The translations under genes were made by a program, and so were the position numbers. Of a DNA stretch of 37,462 nt, positions 23,877 to 33,144 are shown piece by piece. Positions within the stretch are counted from its first letter, which is position 1. Every line of letters starts with the position of its first letter. This DNA comes from Actinomycetes bacterium (GTDB taxonomy: Bacteria; Actinomycetota; Acidimicrobiia; Acidimicrobiales; Bog-793): assembly GCA_021829645.1 (NCBI GenBank), contig JAKBPI010000025.1, forward strand, positions 1-37,462, in the 5' to 3' direction. Under the pieces are notes generated by a model. It saw only the letters and a list, made by a program, of their open reading frames with translations. It was not told where the DNA came from and did no database searches.

Positions 23877-26252
23877 ATGGTCAAAAGCGGTAACTACATA
23901 GACGGTGTTGTGAGGGATGAAAGCCCGGACACTGCCGGTAATGAAAACCATGAAAAAGCAGTTGCCGACTCTCTTTTGGATCACTCTTCTGATCTCAGCA
24001 AGCTAGATGAAGTTTCTGTACACACTTTTGAACTTTGTGAGCAAACGGTGTCTGAGTTGGAAGAAAAATTGGCCTTGCGTGACGGCCTTGAGTCAAGGGA
24101 TATTATACGAGCGGCTTACACGATGGCAAAATCTGCCCACTCGGGACAGTTCCGTCTCAGCGGAGAGCCTTATGTGTCGCACTCTGTGGCGGTGGCCAAG
24201 ATAGTGGCCGATTTGGGTTTGGATACTTCTAGTGTGACAGCAGCCTTACTGCATGACGTCATAGAAGACACTGAAGTATCAAAAGAAGAAGTAGAACAAG
24301 ATTTTGGCGCTGTCGTGGCCGAGTTGGTAGACGGAGTGACCAAGCTCGACAGACTCCATTTTTCCTCCAAAGAGGCTCAGCAGGCTGCCACAGTTCGTAA
24401 AATGCTTGTCTCCATGGCCAAAGACTGGAGAGTGCTTGTCATTAAGCTCTGTGACAGACTGCATAACATGAGAACCGTATCTGTCATGCCTGAATGGAAG
24501 CAGCAGCGTACCGCCAGACAGACTTTGGATATTTATGCTCCACTGGCACACCGTTTGGGTATGGAAGAGATTAAATCAGAACTCGAGGACTTATCTTTTA
24601 AAACTTTGCATCCGAAGCGGTATTTAGAAATCGAACAGATGGTATCCATGAGGACACCTAGACGTGAGGCCGAACTCGAACAGGTGCTAGATATTGTAAA
24701 AGGCAGACTTTCTGCTTTGGATATTTCTGCCGTAGTCAGTGGCAGACCAAAACATCTTTGGAGCATTTACGAAAAGATGGTCGTACGTGGCAAAGAATTT
24801 AACGAGATTTATGATCTGATAGGCATAAGAATAATAGTTGAAACCGAGAAAGACTGCTGGGCTGCCATCGGTTCCGTTCATTCCCTTTGGACTCCGGTTC
24901 CCGGACGTTTTAAGGACTATATCAATCAACCGAAATTCAACCTTTATCAGTCTCTCCATACCACGGTGGTGGGTCCTGGAGGGAAACCCGTAGAAATTCA
25001 AATACGTACTGAAGAGATGCATAAAAGGGCGGAGTACGGTATTGCGGCTCACTGGGAATATAAGGAAACCCCTACCGCCAAAAACAGCCAGGAAACTCAG
25101 AAAGAAATGGCCTGGCTGAATCGCATCGCAGATTTGGATCGTTATATTTCCGATCCAATCGAGTTTTTGGAAAGTCTCAAACTCGATTTGCAACAGGATG
25201 AGGTGTTTGTCTTTACACCCAAAGGTGCCATCATGACCCTGCCGGCCAATGCTACGCCGGTGGATTTCGCCTATGCCATTCACACTGAAATAGGCCATAG
25301 GTGTGTTGGAGCTAGAGTAGACGGAAGGCTTGTCTCTCTGGACACCAAACTAAAGTCGGGACAAACTGTCGAGATATTTACTTCCAAATTGGAAAACGCC
25401 GGTCCCAGCAGAGACTGGCTGTCGATAGTAGTCTCTCCCAGAGCACGAAATAAAATACGACAGTGGTTTTCCAAAGAGCGCAGGGAAGACGCCATCGAGG
25501 CTGGCAGGGAAGAACTCACTAAAGCTTTGCGTAGAGAAGGTCTTCCGGTACAAAAATTCCTAACTCCTACAGGACTTGCTCCCATTATCTCTGCCATGGG
25601 TTACGACAACTTAGAAGGATTGCTGGCAGCGATAGGAGAAGGTCATCACTCTGGCCTGGGTGTAGTACAGCGTATAGAAAGGGAAATGTCGCAGGACACA
25701 ACAGAGAGTACCTCGACATTTACCCTCAAGAGTCCCCATATGTCAGGCGGGAGGGTAACGACCAGAGAGTCTTTGGCAAGACAACGTCAAAGTGTATATG
25801 TGGAAGGCTTAGACGACATAGTGGTTAGGCTGTCCAAATGCTGTTCACCGGTACCAGGGGATCCCATTATAGGTTTTGTGACACGTGGTCACGGAGTATC
25901 CGTTCATCGAGACGGTTGTGTCAACGCCCAAGTATTGGCAGCCGAGCGTGGTGAAAGATTGATCGAAGTGGAATGGGGTGCCGAGAAAGAGGGTATCTTC
26001 TTATCTCAGATAGAGATCAAAGGTCTCGATAGGTCAAATTTATTGGCTGACGTTACCAGGGTTTTGGCAGAGCATCATGTAGGGATAGTATCTTTTTCCT
26101 CACAGCTGAGTCAGTCACGCGTATCGCTGATGAAATTTGAAGGAGAGTTTGCCGATACCTTGCATTTGGAATCTGTTCTGACTGCTATACGCCAAATAGA
26201 AGGGGTATATGATGCTTACAGATCTTTTTCTAAGGCCCAGCAAAACCGTTGA
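23877..26252 (+). CDS. rel: Bifunctional (p)ppGpp synthetase/hydrolase Rel
   Basis: This 791-residue protein makes and degrades the alarmone (p)ppGpp. Domain order is complete: an HD hydrolase domain with LLHDVIEDT (H126, D127); the synthetase domain with GRFKDYINQPK (R344, K346, D347) and YQSLHTTV; a TGS domain with EVFVFTPKGAIMTLP; a zinc-finger-like RLSKCCSPVPGD region near residue 650; and a C-terminal ACT domain (GLDRSNLLADVTRVL). The R-x-K-D form of the synthetase loop is the one found in dual-function Rel enzymes. ATG 23877 is preferred; TAAAAT (23866-23871) ends 5 nt before it, so the mRNA may be leaderless. The frame remains open to TTG 23829. Confidence 0.93.
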   Translation: MVKSGNYIDGVVRDESPDTAGNENHEKAVADSLLDHSSDLSKLDEVSVHTFELCEQTVSELEEKLALRDGLESRDIIRAAYTMAKSAHSGQFRLSGEPYVSHSVAVAKIVADLGLDTSSVTAALLHDVIEDTEVSKEEVEQDFGAVVAELVDGVTKLDRLHFSSKEAQQAATVRKMLVSMAKDWRVLVIKLCDRLHNMRTVSVMPEWKQQRTARQTLDIYAPLAHRLGMEEIKSELEDLSFKTLHPKRYLEIEQMVSMRTPRREAELEQVLDIVKGRLSALDISAVVSGRPKHLWSIYEKMVVRGKEFNEIYDLIGIRIIVETEKDCWAAIGSVHSLWTPVPGRFKDYINQPKFNLYQSLHTTVVGPGGKPVEIQIRTEEMHKRAEYGIAAHWEYKETPTAKNSQETQKEMAWLNRIADLDRYISDPIEFLESLKLDLQQDEVFVFTPKGAIMTLPANATPVDFAYAIHTEIGHRCVGARVDGRLVSLDTKLKSGQTVEIFTSKLENAGPSRDWLSIVVSPRARNKIRQWFSKERREDAIEAGREELTKALRREGLPVQKFLTPTGLAPIISAMGYDNLEGLLAAIGEGHHSGLGVVQRIEREMSQDTTESTSTFTLKSPHMSGGRVTTRESLARQRQSVYVEGLDDIVVRLSKCCSPVPGDPIIGFVTRGHGVSVHRDGCVNAQVLAAERGERLIEVEWGAEKEGIFLSQIEIKGLDRSNLLADVTRVLAEHHVGIVSFSSQLSQSRVSLMKFEGEFADTLHLESVLTAIRQIEGVYDAYRSFSKAQQNR

Positions 26253-26675
26253 TATTTCTTGCCGATATCAACTGATAGCATATTAGATGATATAACTTTT
26301 ACCAATATTACGGTTGAGAAAATTTTTTACTCTGCTGGGATTACGGTCGCTGCTTGTAGTATATTTCGTGTATGTCGATCAGATGATAATTTATGCATAT
26401 AACGTACATATTAATTTACCCTTCATTTATTTGCAAAAATATGTAACTATGTGAACACTTGTCACCATCGGCTTTTGCTATGCTTATTGGGATTTTTGTT
26501 TGAGTGTAATCCGGAGGAAACATTGAAAAAGCTATCGCCAGCTGAGAGATACTTTGAAAATCTTCTCGCCATAGTAGAGACAGCTAGGCGACATGCCGTA
26601 GTGGCTCTTGAACGTTATATGTCAGTGAGAATAGCTACTACTTCTAGCGGTATTTTAGAGATACAAAGGTCCTTT

Positions 26676-27980
26676 ATGACACCAGTTTCGCTGTCTGGTT
26701 CAGGTGGCAGACGCAAAGGGTCATCATATAAATTTAGTACTCCGCCTGGAGGCGGAAAGCTGCGAAAAGGAGCTCTTTTCGGAGCGGTTGTTACCCTTGT
26801 GGCCCTCGTGGTAATAATAGTAGGGGCAATTCGTTACTTTGGAGCGGTCCCACCCCCCAGTGCCGTCATGACTAACCTGTCTGTTTCGTTCCCTGGAAAA
26901 CCTACTTTTAGGCTTCCTTCCGGGGATGAGGATACCGTTTCCATAAAGAATTTAGGGATCGTGGAATCGGTGGGTGGTGACAGTCGGATACCTATAGCTA
27001 GTGTCACTAAAATGATGTCTGCATATATAGTTCTTAAGGATCACCCACTTGTTGTTGGACAGAGTGGACCAAGTATTACAGTAACGGCGCAAGACGTGCA
27101 AGCTTATCACTCCGAGTTGAGCCAAAACGATTCTGTTGTTGCGGTAACGCAGGGAGAGAAATTGACCGAGCTACAGGCCTTGGAAGCAGCGTTGATTCCT
27201 TCCGGCGACAATATTATCCAGATGCTGGCTGCTTGGGATGCCGGTTCCGTGAAGGCTTTCGTGGTTAAGATGAATGCCGAAGCCAAAGCGCTCGGTCTAA
27301 AGAATACTCATTACGTCGGTCCGAGCGGAGTGAATCCGGCTACGGTTTCTACGGCTTACGATCAGACAAAGCTGGCAGATGTCTTGATGCGGAATACTGT
27401 ATTTGCCCAAATAGTTGCAATGCCGCAAGTAAGCCTGCCGGTTGCCGGTCTGGTGTATAACGTAAACGGCGATTTAGGTAAAAATGGCATAGTCGGCGTT
27501 AAAACTGGCTGGGTGCCTGCCGGTGGTGCATCCTTTGTCTTTGCCACAAATCTGCATTTACCGTCCTCGCTGGCATCACAAACTGCTCCCATGCAGGCTA
27601 TCAGCACGATTATGGGACAACAGGGTGCAACTCCCATTCCTACCGTTCTCAATGACGCTTTGAAAATCTCAACTCAACTGAGTTCTTTGATAATAAAGAG
27701 CCAAGTGTTGCCTGCCGGCAAAGAAGTCGGTGTATTAGAAGCACCTTATGACAACACCATTCAGCTTGTGACGACGAAACCTGTGACAATGATCGGATTT
27801 CCTGGTGCAAAATGTCAAGTTCAACTCCTTGTAGCAAAGTCCAGTATCAAAGCACCTCTAGCCAAAGGTGTACAGGTCGGTGAAGTGGTATTGCGTCTGG
27901 GTTCTGAAGTCCGAGAAGTTCCGGTTGTCACGGCAGGAGCGCTGTCCGGTCCATCGTTTGGCTATAGAGTCTTGAGGTGA
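26676..27980 (+). CDS. D-alanyl-D-alanine carboxypeptidase, S11 family
   Basis: This 434-residue penicillin-binding protein trims stem peptides of peptidoglycan outside the membrane. It has a basic Gly/Ser-rich cytoplasmic part, one anchor helix (ALFGAVVTLVALVVIIVGAI), then the S11 catalytic motifs: SVTK (S109, K112), SGDN (S176, with Asp in the third place) and KTG (K276-G278). A small beta-domain follows. ATG 26676 has AAAGG 6 nt upstream. The frame is open back to GTG 26451, and TTG 26523 has GGAGGA 4 nt upstream, so a form about 51 residues longer is possible. Confidence 0.85.
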   Translation: MTPVSLSGSGGRRKGSSYKFSTPPGGGKLRKGALFGAVVTLVALVVIIVGAIRYFGAVPPPSAVMTNLSVSFPGKPTFRLPSGDEDTVSIKNLGIVESVGGDSRIPIASVTKMMSAYIVLKDHPLVVGQSGPSITVTAQDVQAYHSELSQNDSVVAVTQGEKLTELQALEAALIPSGDNIIQMLAAWDAGSVKAFVVKMNAEAKALGLKNTHYVGPSGVNPATVSTAYDQTKLADVLMRNTVFAQIVAMPQVSLPVAGLVYNVNGDLGKNGIVGVKTGWVPAGGASFVFATNLHLPSSLASQTAPMQAISTIMGQQGATPIPTVLNDALKISTQLSSLIIKSQVLPAGKEVGVLEAPYDNTIQLVTTKPVTMIGFPGAKCQVQLLVAKSSIKAPLAKGVQVGEVVLRLGSEVREVPVVTAGALSGPSFGYRVLR

Positions 27981-28076
27981 AGTTGCTTTTGTCGGCTTAG
28001 TTGAGGGAAACCCTTAAAAGACAAATTCTTGAGAGAAATTCACTACATCAAGTCATATTTTGATTAGGCTTTTTTT

Positions 28077-29468
28077 ATGGCGTTATTTCAATCTCCAACT
28101 GGTACCAAGGATTGGTTGCCACCAGACTCTGAGCGAATGGCTTATTTAATTTCGAACTTTGCCGCTCATGTGAAGCTGGCCAATTATCACCTCGTTGTAA
28201 GTCCCATGTTTGAGGACTCCGGTGTGTTCGTACGTGGAGTAGGTAACGAGAGTGAAGTCGTTACCAAAGAGATGTATGACTTTGTTGACAAGGGTGGCCG
28301 TAATCTGGCACTGCGACCAGAGGGCACAGCATCAATAGTCAGGGCCTTTTTGCAGCATAACCCCCCCGTCCCTTTTAAAGCATGGTACGTCGGGCCATCA
28401 TTTCGTTACGAAAGACCCCAAGCCGGTCGTTACCGCCAACACCACCAAGTTGGCATAGAGGCTTTAGGATCACAAGATCCTTATTTGGATTTTGAAGTCA
28501 TTTCTCTTCTCGTGGATTGGTTTTCTTCTCTCGGTTTGCGTGATTTGGTACTCAAGTTAAATTCTCTGGGAGATGAGAATTGTAGGCCAGAATATCTTAC
28601 AGAGCTAAGCTTCTATTTGGAACAACATCAAGACTTATTGTGTCCGGAACATGGGAAGCGTTGGCAGTCCAACCCGCTCAGGGTACTGGATTGCAAGAAA
28701 GAACCATGTGTTTTAGTCAAACAAGGCGCTCCCAAAATAAAAAATAGTCTCTGTCTGGAGTGCGCCGCGCATCTTGATACACTTGTCGCTTGTCTTGATG
28801 AGCATGAAATAGATTACGTATTGGATGACTATTTGGTAAGGGGGTTGGACTATTACACGAGGACAACCTTCGAGGTGGCCTGCAATTCACTCGATTCGTC
28901 TCAAAATGCTATAGGCGGGGGTGGCAGATATGACAATTTAGCCAGAGCTCTTGGAGGAGGTGATATTCCTGGGATTGGATTTGCCTCTGGGTTAGAAAGG
29001 GTTTTATTGGCATGTGAATCTCAGGGTATTATGTTGCCAGTTTCATTACCACCAAAAATCTTTTTGATTGACATTACGGGTGGGGGTGTAGCTGCACATT
29101 TGAGTCACACTTTTCGATCTCATGGTCTGGCATGTGATAGGTCTTTTGACAACAAATCTTTAAAATCACAATTACGTCAAGCCGATAGGTCAGGGGCGAT
29201 TTTGGCTGTGATTGTAGGGGAGAAAGAAAGAGCCAAAAATCTTGTTCAGCTTAGGTGGTTTTCAGTGGATTACGAAAAACGATTTGTCCAATTCTTAACT
29301 TCTGAATTTAGTAGTGTTTTGAATTTGACAGCTAAAAGAGACAATTCTTTGGACAGAATTGACCCAGAAAGTACAAAAAATATCATTACGCAATATGGCT
29401 TATCCAGCATGTTTCCTGAATATTTACTGGGTTTTGTTATAAAAAAGTTTTTATTTTATACAACATAA
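28077..29468 (+). CDS. hisS: Histidyl-tRNA synthetase
   Basis: This class II synthetase charges tRNA-His. It has motif 1 around YHLVVSPMFED, motif 2 in PFKAWYVGPSFRYERPQAGR, and histidine-specific LVRGLDYYTRTTFEV. Motif 3 is in GIGFASGLERVLL, and the Gly-rich AIGGGGRYDNLA is present. The C-terminal anticodon-binding domain is recognisable but weak. At 463 residues it is some 30-40 longer than usual; the extra part is a C-terminal tail ending in a hydrophobic-basic GFVIKKFLFYTT. ATG 28077 has only a weak AGG upstream. Confidence 0.92.
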   Translation: MALFQSPTGTKDWLPPDSERMAYLISNFAAHVKLANYHLVVSPMFEDSGVFVRGVGNESEVVTKEMYDFVDKGGRNLALRPEGTASIVRAFLQHNPPVPFKAWYVGPSFRYERPQAGRYRQHHQVGIEALGSQDPYLDFEVISLLVDWFSSLGLRDLVLKLNSLGDENCRPEYLTELSFYLEQHQDLLCPEHGKRWQSNPLRVLDCKKEPCVLVKQGAPKIKNSLCLECAAHLDTLVACLDEHEIDYVLDDYLVRGLDYYTRTTFEVACNSLDSSQNAIGGGGRYDNLARALGGGDIPGIGFASGLERVLLACESQGIMLPVSLPPKIFLIDITGGGVAAHLSHTFRSHGLACDRSFDNKSLKSQLRQADRSGAILAVIVGEKERAKNLVQLRWFSVDYEKRFVQFLTSEFSSVLNLTAKRDNSLDRIDPESTKNIITQYGLSSMFPEYLLGFVIKKFLFYTT

Positions 29469-29615
29469 TGGTCGTATGTTGACGCTAACAAATTATGAAT
29501 TCTAAGTTTCAGATGCTTTTCTCATTATCATTATTGAATATGGTAAATAATAAATTAAGAACGAATATCGATCATTTATTACATTATTCTGTTAGTTTGT
29601 AACCAAAATATATCT

Positions 29616-31535
29616 TTAAGGGGTATTTGTTTTCAAATACTGGCTTTGTTCTGTGAAAACAGGCTTTCCAAGAAAATGAAGTACATTTCCATTCACTTGA
29701 AAGAATGTATATTGGGCAGAAGCAGCTAGATATACATTTTGTTCGGCATATATCTGGGCATTGATCTTTGTACTATTTGCGCTCGCAAATGATCCAGAAG
29801 TCCAGAAGAATGGATTCACGTCATTGATATTTGCAGAACCTCCGGTGGTAACAAAATCTATTCCTGCATTACTGGTATTACTGGGGTAGGCGATTATTGA
29901 TAGGGTAGGGTTAGACAGGGTAGGTTGGTTAGACAGGGATGATTGAATCGTTATTGTTGTACCATTGCCGGCACTAAAAGTATTGGTAAAAATGGATACA
30001 TTAGTTCCCAGTTGGTAGGGGGCTTGAGAAGATGGGTTGTCCATTACTACAGAGCATCCCGGAGCAAAGATTGTCAATGTATGGTTAGCAAGTGTTGCAG
30101 ACTGATTAGGATTGATACTATTGATTAGGTACTCTAACAGTGACTCATTATTAGAATTGTTTTTTGACAACGGTTCTCCATTAGGCCAGTTATACATCTC
30201 AACTGTGTTTATCGAGTTCAAGTAGCTAGATACCGACTCATCAACTGTTGGTTGTGTTGAATTTGGTGGGGTGATGGATACATCAAGGGTACCACTGCTG
30301 TATGTTGATTGGCTAGCTGCATTGTTGCTGCTACTAGTACTACTGCTGTATGCGATATTCCCTGAAGAGGCTGTAAAATCATATTTGCTCGTTCCGGAAT
30401 TGGTAAGATAGCCACACGCGCTACTAGGTACAAAGACCATAGGGTTACCAGAATTTGCATTAGAGCTAATAGGTACAGGTTGGGGCGCAGGTTGATGATT
30501 GGCAACCAAGTTTATACTTGGCGAACCTCCAGAGTTTTTTTCTAGAGGGGCGTTAGAAGATTGGACTTGGACATTCTTGCCATAGTATGTATAAGCCTTT
30601 TGAACAGATGCTCCGTCGTTGATAAAGATGGACGTTCCTGAGGAGCCACTATAGTAAGAGGTTATTTCGTTGGCGCTACTACCAGTGTAATCGAAGGTGA
30701 CTTGCCCATTGCTATAGATGCAACCATATACTTTATCCGTGGTATTAAATTGGGTGTTTGAACCAGAAGAGCCTATGTACACATTTGCCCCAGACGTACA
30801 TGTTGTATTTTGACTTCCTTTAGCTCCGAGCTGAAAGGTGCCACTAGGATTTACCGTGTTGGCATAAATACTTGGTTGCGGTTGTCCCTGTCCAGGGAGT
30901 ATAGCTACATTCCCAGTAGCAGTAAAGCTTTTGCCTGCATATATGGCATACGTTGGTACCGTAGATGCTTGATCTGTAATAGCTACGGTTGCCACTGTAG
31001 TTGCTGCATGTTGAGTATTTTTTAAACTCGTGGTGCTATTGCCTATCCATCCTGTGGAGTAGATAATAGCTTCCGTAGGGGTGGTCGAATTGCTTCCAAA
31101 TGTGTTGCCTAAATCAGATGCGGTTGCTGTATTTGTAGGAGTCTGACAGCCTTGTCCACTAATAGGGTTACCGTTATTTGCATAAACGATATTTGTGATG
31201 TAACGTTCTGTAACCCCTTCGGCGTTACTTATTGAGCCACTGCTACCGCATGGGTAATTGCCATAGTTGGGTGCTGCACCAGCAGTTCCGGTATTGTTTA
31301 AAGTGGCAACCTCTGAGTTGACGCCTGCTTGGGATGCAAGCTGTGCTGTGGAATTACTGTAGTAGGTACCGGAAAGTCCTGTGGAAGAATTGGTTACATC
31401 TAGGGCTGCAACACTAAGTATGGTAAGGATTACTATTATTGCTAAAACCAGTACTAAGGCACTACCGCTTTCCGGTTCGGTATGCAAAAGACGTGATATG
31501 TTGAATAAACTGTTTCTCCGAGATCTGGTACTCAT
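29616..31535 (-). CDS. PilX-like pilus-associated protein
   Basis: This 639-residue protein begins with a basic segment and the helix GSALVLVLAIIVILTILSVAAL after E-S, the form of PilX-type pilus assembly proteins, whose N-terminus lacks the usual F-T-L-I-E methylation site. The long remainder is Ser/Thr/Asn/Gly-rich with many short beta-like repeats and few charged residues, an extracellular domain probably of beta-helix type. ATG 31535 is chosen because GGGAG lies 8 nt upstream; the frame is open to 31559. A TATACT -10 at 31590-31585 (minus) lies about 50 nt before it. It closes the minor-pilin cluster. Confidence 0.7.
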   Translation of the reverse strand: MSTRSRRNSLFNISRLLHTEPESGSALVLVLAIIVILTILSVAALDVTNSSTGLSGTYYSNSTAQLASQAGVNSEVATLNNTGTAGAAPNYGNYPCGSSGSISNAEGVTERYITNIVYANNGNPISGQGCQTPTNTATASDLGNTFGSNSTTPTEAIIYSTGWIGNSTTSLKNTQHAATTVATVAITDQASTVPTYAIYAGKSFTATGNVAILPGQGQPQPSIYANTVNPSGTFQLGAKGSQNTTCTSGANVYIGSSGSNTQFNTTDKVYGCIYSNGQVTFDYTGSSANEITSYYSGSSGTSIFINDGASVQKAYTYYGKNVQVQSSNAPLEKNSGGSPSINLVANHQPAPQPVPISSNANSGNPMVFVPSSACGYLTNSGTSKYDFTASSGNIAYSSSTSSSNNAASQSTYSSGTLDVSITPPNSTQPTVDESVSSYLNSINTVEMYNWPNGEPLSKNNSNNESLLEYLINSINPNQSATLANHTLTIFAPGCSVVMDNPSSQAPYQLGTNVSIFTNTFSAGNGTTITIQSSLSNQPTLSNPTLSIIAYPSNTSNAGIDFVTTGGSANINDVNPFFWTSGSFASANSTKINAQIYAEQNVYLAASAQYTFFQVNGNVLHFLGKPVFTEQSQYLKTNTP

Positions 31536-31584
31536 CGTGATATCTCCCGCACTAATCACATGTAACCTAAGTCTGACTAAGGAA

Positions 31585-31590
31585 AGTATA
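31585..31590 (-). promoter_or_regulatory. -10 box ahead of the second PilX-like gene
   Basis: TATACT on the minus strand, about 50 nt upstream of ATG 31535. Only a poor TTTCAC or TTCACA -35 lies 15-16 nt before it. The gene is thus likely to have its own transcript in addition to any read-through. Confidence 0.45.
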
Positions 31591-31671
31591 GCATTTTAAT
31601 TACTTTGTGAAAATATCGTTTAACTATATTTTTGCTTTCGAATTGAGATCAGGGGACTTCCTAAACTGCAA

Positions 31672-31693
31672 ATCATCCGACTTGGCGGATGAT
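31672..31693 (-). terminator. Hairpin between PilW-like and second PilX-like genes
   Basis: ATCATCCG-N6-CGGATGAT is a perfect 8-bp stem about 35 bp after the PilW-like stop. Only TTT follows on the minus strand, so it is a weak terminator or an mRNA 3'-end stabiliser. Confidence 0.5.
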
Positions 31694-31726
31694 GGTGATA
31701 TTTCTTTTGTTGAAAAAAGATGATGT

Positions 31727-32542
31727 CTAAGAACAGTCTGGGGGAGAAGAGGTCGAAGAAGTCGCTGTGGTTGTAGTTGTGGAAGACGATACAGACTGAA
31801 TGTTGGTATTTAGTGCGGCTACTTCGTTTTTCATATTGACAATATTTGTAGGCAAACCACTTGACGAGGGGGCAGCCTTGAAAACGGAACCAACATAAAG
31901 ATTTGTGTCGAGTATGTTAGGCTGGCTGGTATTGGACACAATCTTAAACGGAACTACGTTGATATTTTTTAGTGTGTTATACACAGGTTGAACAAGTGCT
32001 GAAAAAGGAGTATTTGCCGGTGCTTGATTCCCTGCTGATGCGGACCATTTTCGCCAGTAAAGTGTGTTGTTTGAAATAGGTGTACTGCCTGTAGCGGCTG
32101 TAGCAGACTGTGCTTCAGGAATTACAAATTCAACCCATTGAGGGTTGGTGGATCCAGTGAAAGCATCGCTTTCAGCAAGCAGAGCATCTCCCGTATTGCC
32201 GACAACATAGGAACCCTGATTTGTGCTGGTGTTGGTGAGAGTGATATTGGCTGGCGGTAAGCATATAAACGTAGCCGATCCAACGTAGTCGTCAATTGTC
32301 TCCATACCAAGAGATGCCGAAGTGGTTCCAAAAGCCAACTGCTGGGTAGTTGTGTTCGCCGTATCTGTAGTCATGAGAAGAGGCGGGACAACAGACATTA
32401 CGATTAAAGTCAAGATCATCGTTAGCAGTAGTTCAATAAGGGTTACACCGTCTTGGTCAGCGGTAATTCTTCCCCTTAGACGCCTTATGCGATTTATTTT
32501 AGAGAGACTTAGTGTGTTATTGCGCAATTTGGGTAGCTCCAT
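31727..32542 (-). CDS. PilW-like minor prepilin
   Basis: This 271-residue prepilin has a 32-residue basic leader, a cleavage site after DG, and the mature start V-T-L-I-E with Glu at +5 (E37), then a helix (LLLTMILTLIVMSVVPPLLM). Val instead of Phe/Met at +1 is allowed but less usual. The globular part holds two to three Cys. The C-terminus is a Ser/Thr tract (SSSTTTTTATSS) ending in PPDCS. It starts inside the end of the PilV-like gene (26-bp overlap), consistent with an operon and coupled translation. Confidence 0.78.
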   Translation of the reverse strand: MELPKLRNNTLSLSKINRIRRLRGRITADQDGVTLIELLLTMILTLIVMSVVPPLLMTTDTANTTTQQLAFGTTSASLGMETIDDYVGSATFICLPPANITLTNTSTNQGSYVVGNTGDALLAESDAFTGSTNPQWVEFVIPEAQSATAATGSTPISNNTLYWRKWSASAGNQAPANTPFSALVQPVYNTLKNINVVPFKIVSNTSQPNILDTNLYVGSVFKAAPSSSGLPTNIVNMKNEVAALNTNIQSVSSSTTTTTATSSTSSPPDCS

Positions 32543-32981
32543 TAACAGAGTATGTCGCTCCGTCGTTTTGCCACGAAACGTTGACTGATACGGTATAAAG
32601 ACCAGTTGAAGATGTCGTTGTTGTCGTGCTCGAGGAGGAACTGCCTGAGGTCACGCTGTAAGATATCGTGTATGTAATGTCACTTATTGTCTGCTTAGAG
32701 CTAGACGCAACTGCAGAAGGAGCACCGTTGTAGCCAGCAGCTTCTGCTTGAGCTATTGTAGCTGTCATAATACTGGTAGCCGTGGCACGTTCTTTTGCCA
32801 AAAGACTCATCGAGAGAGATGTTATGTTGGCACTTAGTAGCATAATAGCAAATATCAGTAATATGAGTGCCGCCACCACTACTTCTATTAATCCAAAGCC
32901 GTCTTCCGGGAGCATGCAACCTTGTTCTGCTTTACACCGCAATGATAGGGTTTTCTTGATTTCACCCATTCTTTTATTCAT
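32517..32981 (-). CDS. PilV-like minor prepilin
   Basis: The 154-residue product is a type IV prepilin: basic leader, cleavage after EDG at residue 28, mature start F-G-L-I-E (E33), then a helix (VVVAALILLIFAIMLLSANI). The mature domain is short, with a Ser/Thr tract (GSSSSSTTTTTSS) in its middle. ATG 32981 lacks a good ribosome binding site; the in-frame ATG four codons later is an alternative. A TTGACA promoter lies upstream at 33020-33047. Confidence 0.78.
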   Translation of the reverse strand: MNKRMGEIKKTLSLRCKAEQGCMLPEDGFGLIEVVVAALILLIFAIMLLSANITSLSMSLLAKERATATSIMTATIAQAEAAGYNGAPSAVASSSKQTISDITYTISYSVTSGSSSSSTTTTTSSTGLYTVSVNVSWQNDGATYSVNGATQIAQ

Positions 32982-33019
32982 GTGATTACGCTGCCCTTGG
33001 CTGAAAATACTTTACTCGT

Positions 33020-33047
33020 TAAATAGTATTACTTAATAATATGTCAA
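33020..33047 (-). promoter_or_regulatory. Promoter of the PilV-PilW pair
   Basis: On the minus strand a perfect TTGACA (33047-33042) is followed after 16 nt by TATTTA (33025-33020), about 40 nt before the PilV-like start. It separates this pair from the upstream PilX-like gene. Confidence 0.5.
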
Positions 33048-33144
33048 TTAAGATAATAATTCAATACGAGTAACAGTATTTTCAGATATGAAAAAAAGTT
33101 GTATTCTCCGATATCTCTTTAGCTCACGTCATTGTCCGTCGAGA

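Noticed and set aside
24687-25298. 203-codon minus-strand frame
   Set aside because: Antisense to the well-supported rel coding sequence; no start signal or family resemblance.
26248-26272. Terminator after rel
   Set aside because: GTTGATAT-N9-ATATCAAC is a perfect stem but AT-rich and without a T-run; function unclear.
27981-28076. T-box riboswitch ahead of hisS
   Set aside because: The spacer has a GGGaaaCCC stem within TTTGTC/GACAAA, but it is under 100 nt and lacks the T-box core sequence.
29461-29481. Terminator after hisS
   Set aside because: CAACATA-N7-TATGTTG pairs perfectly but has no T-run.
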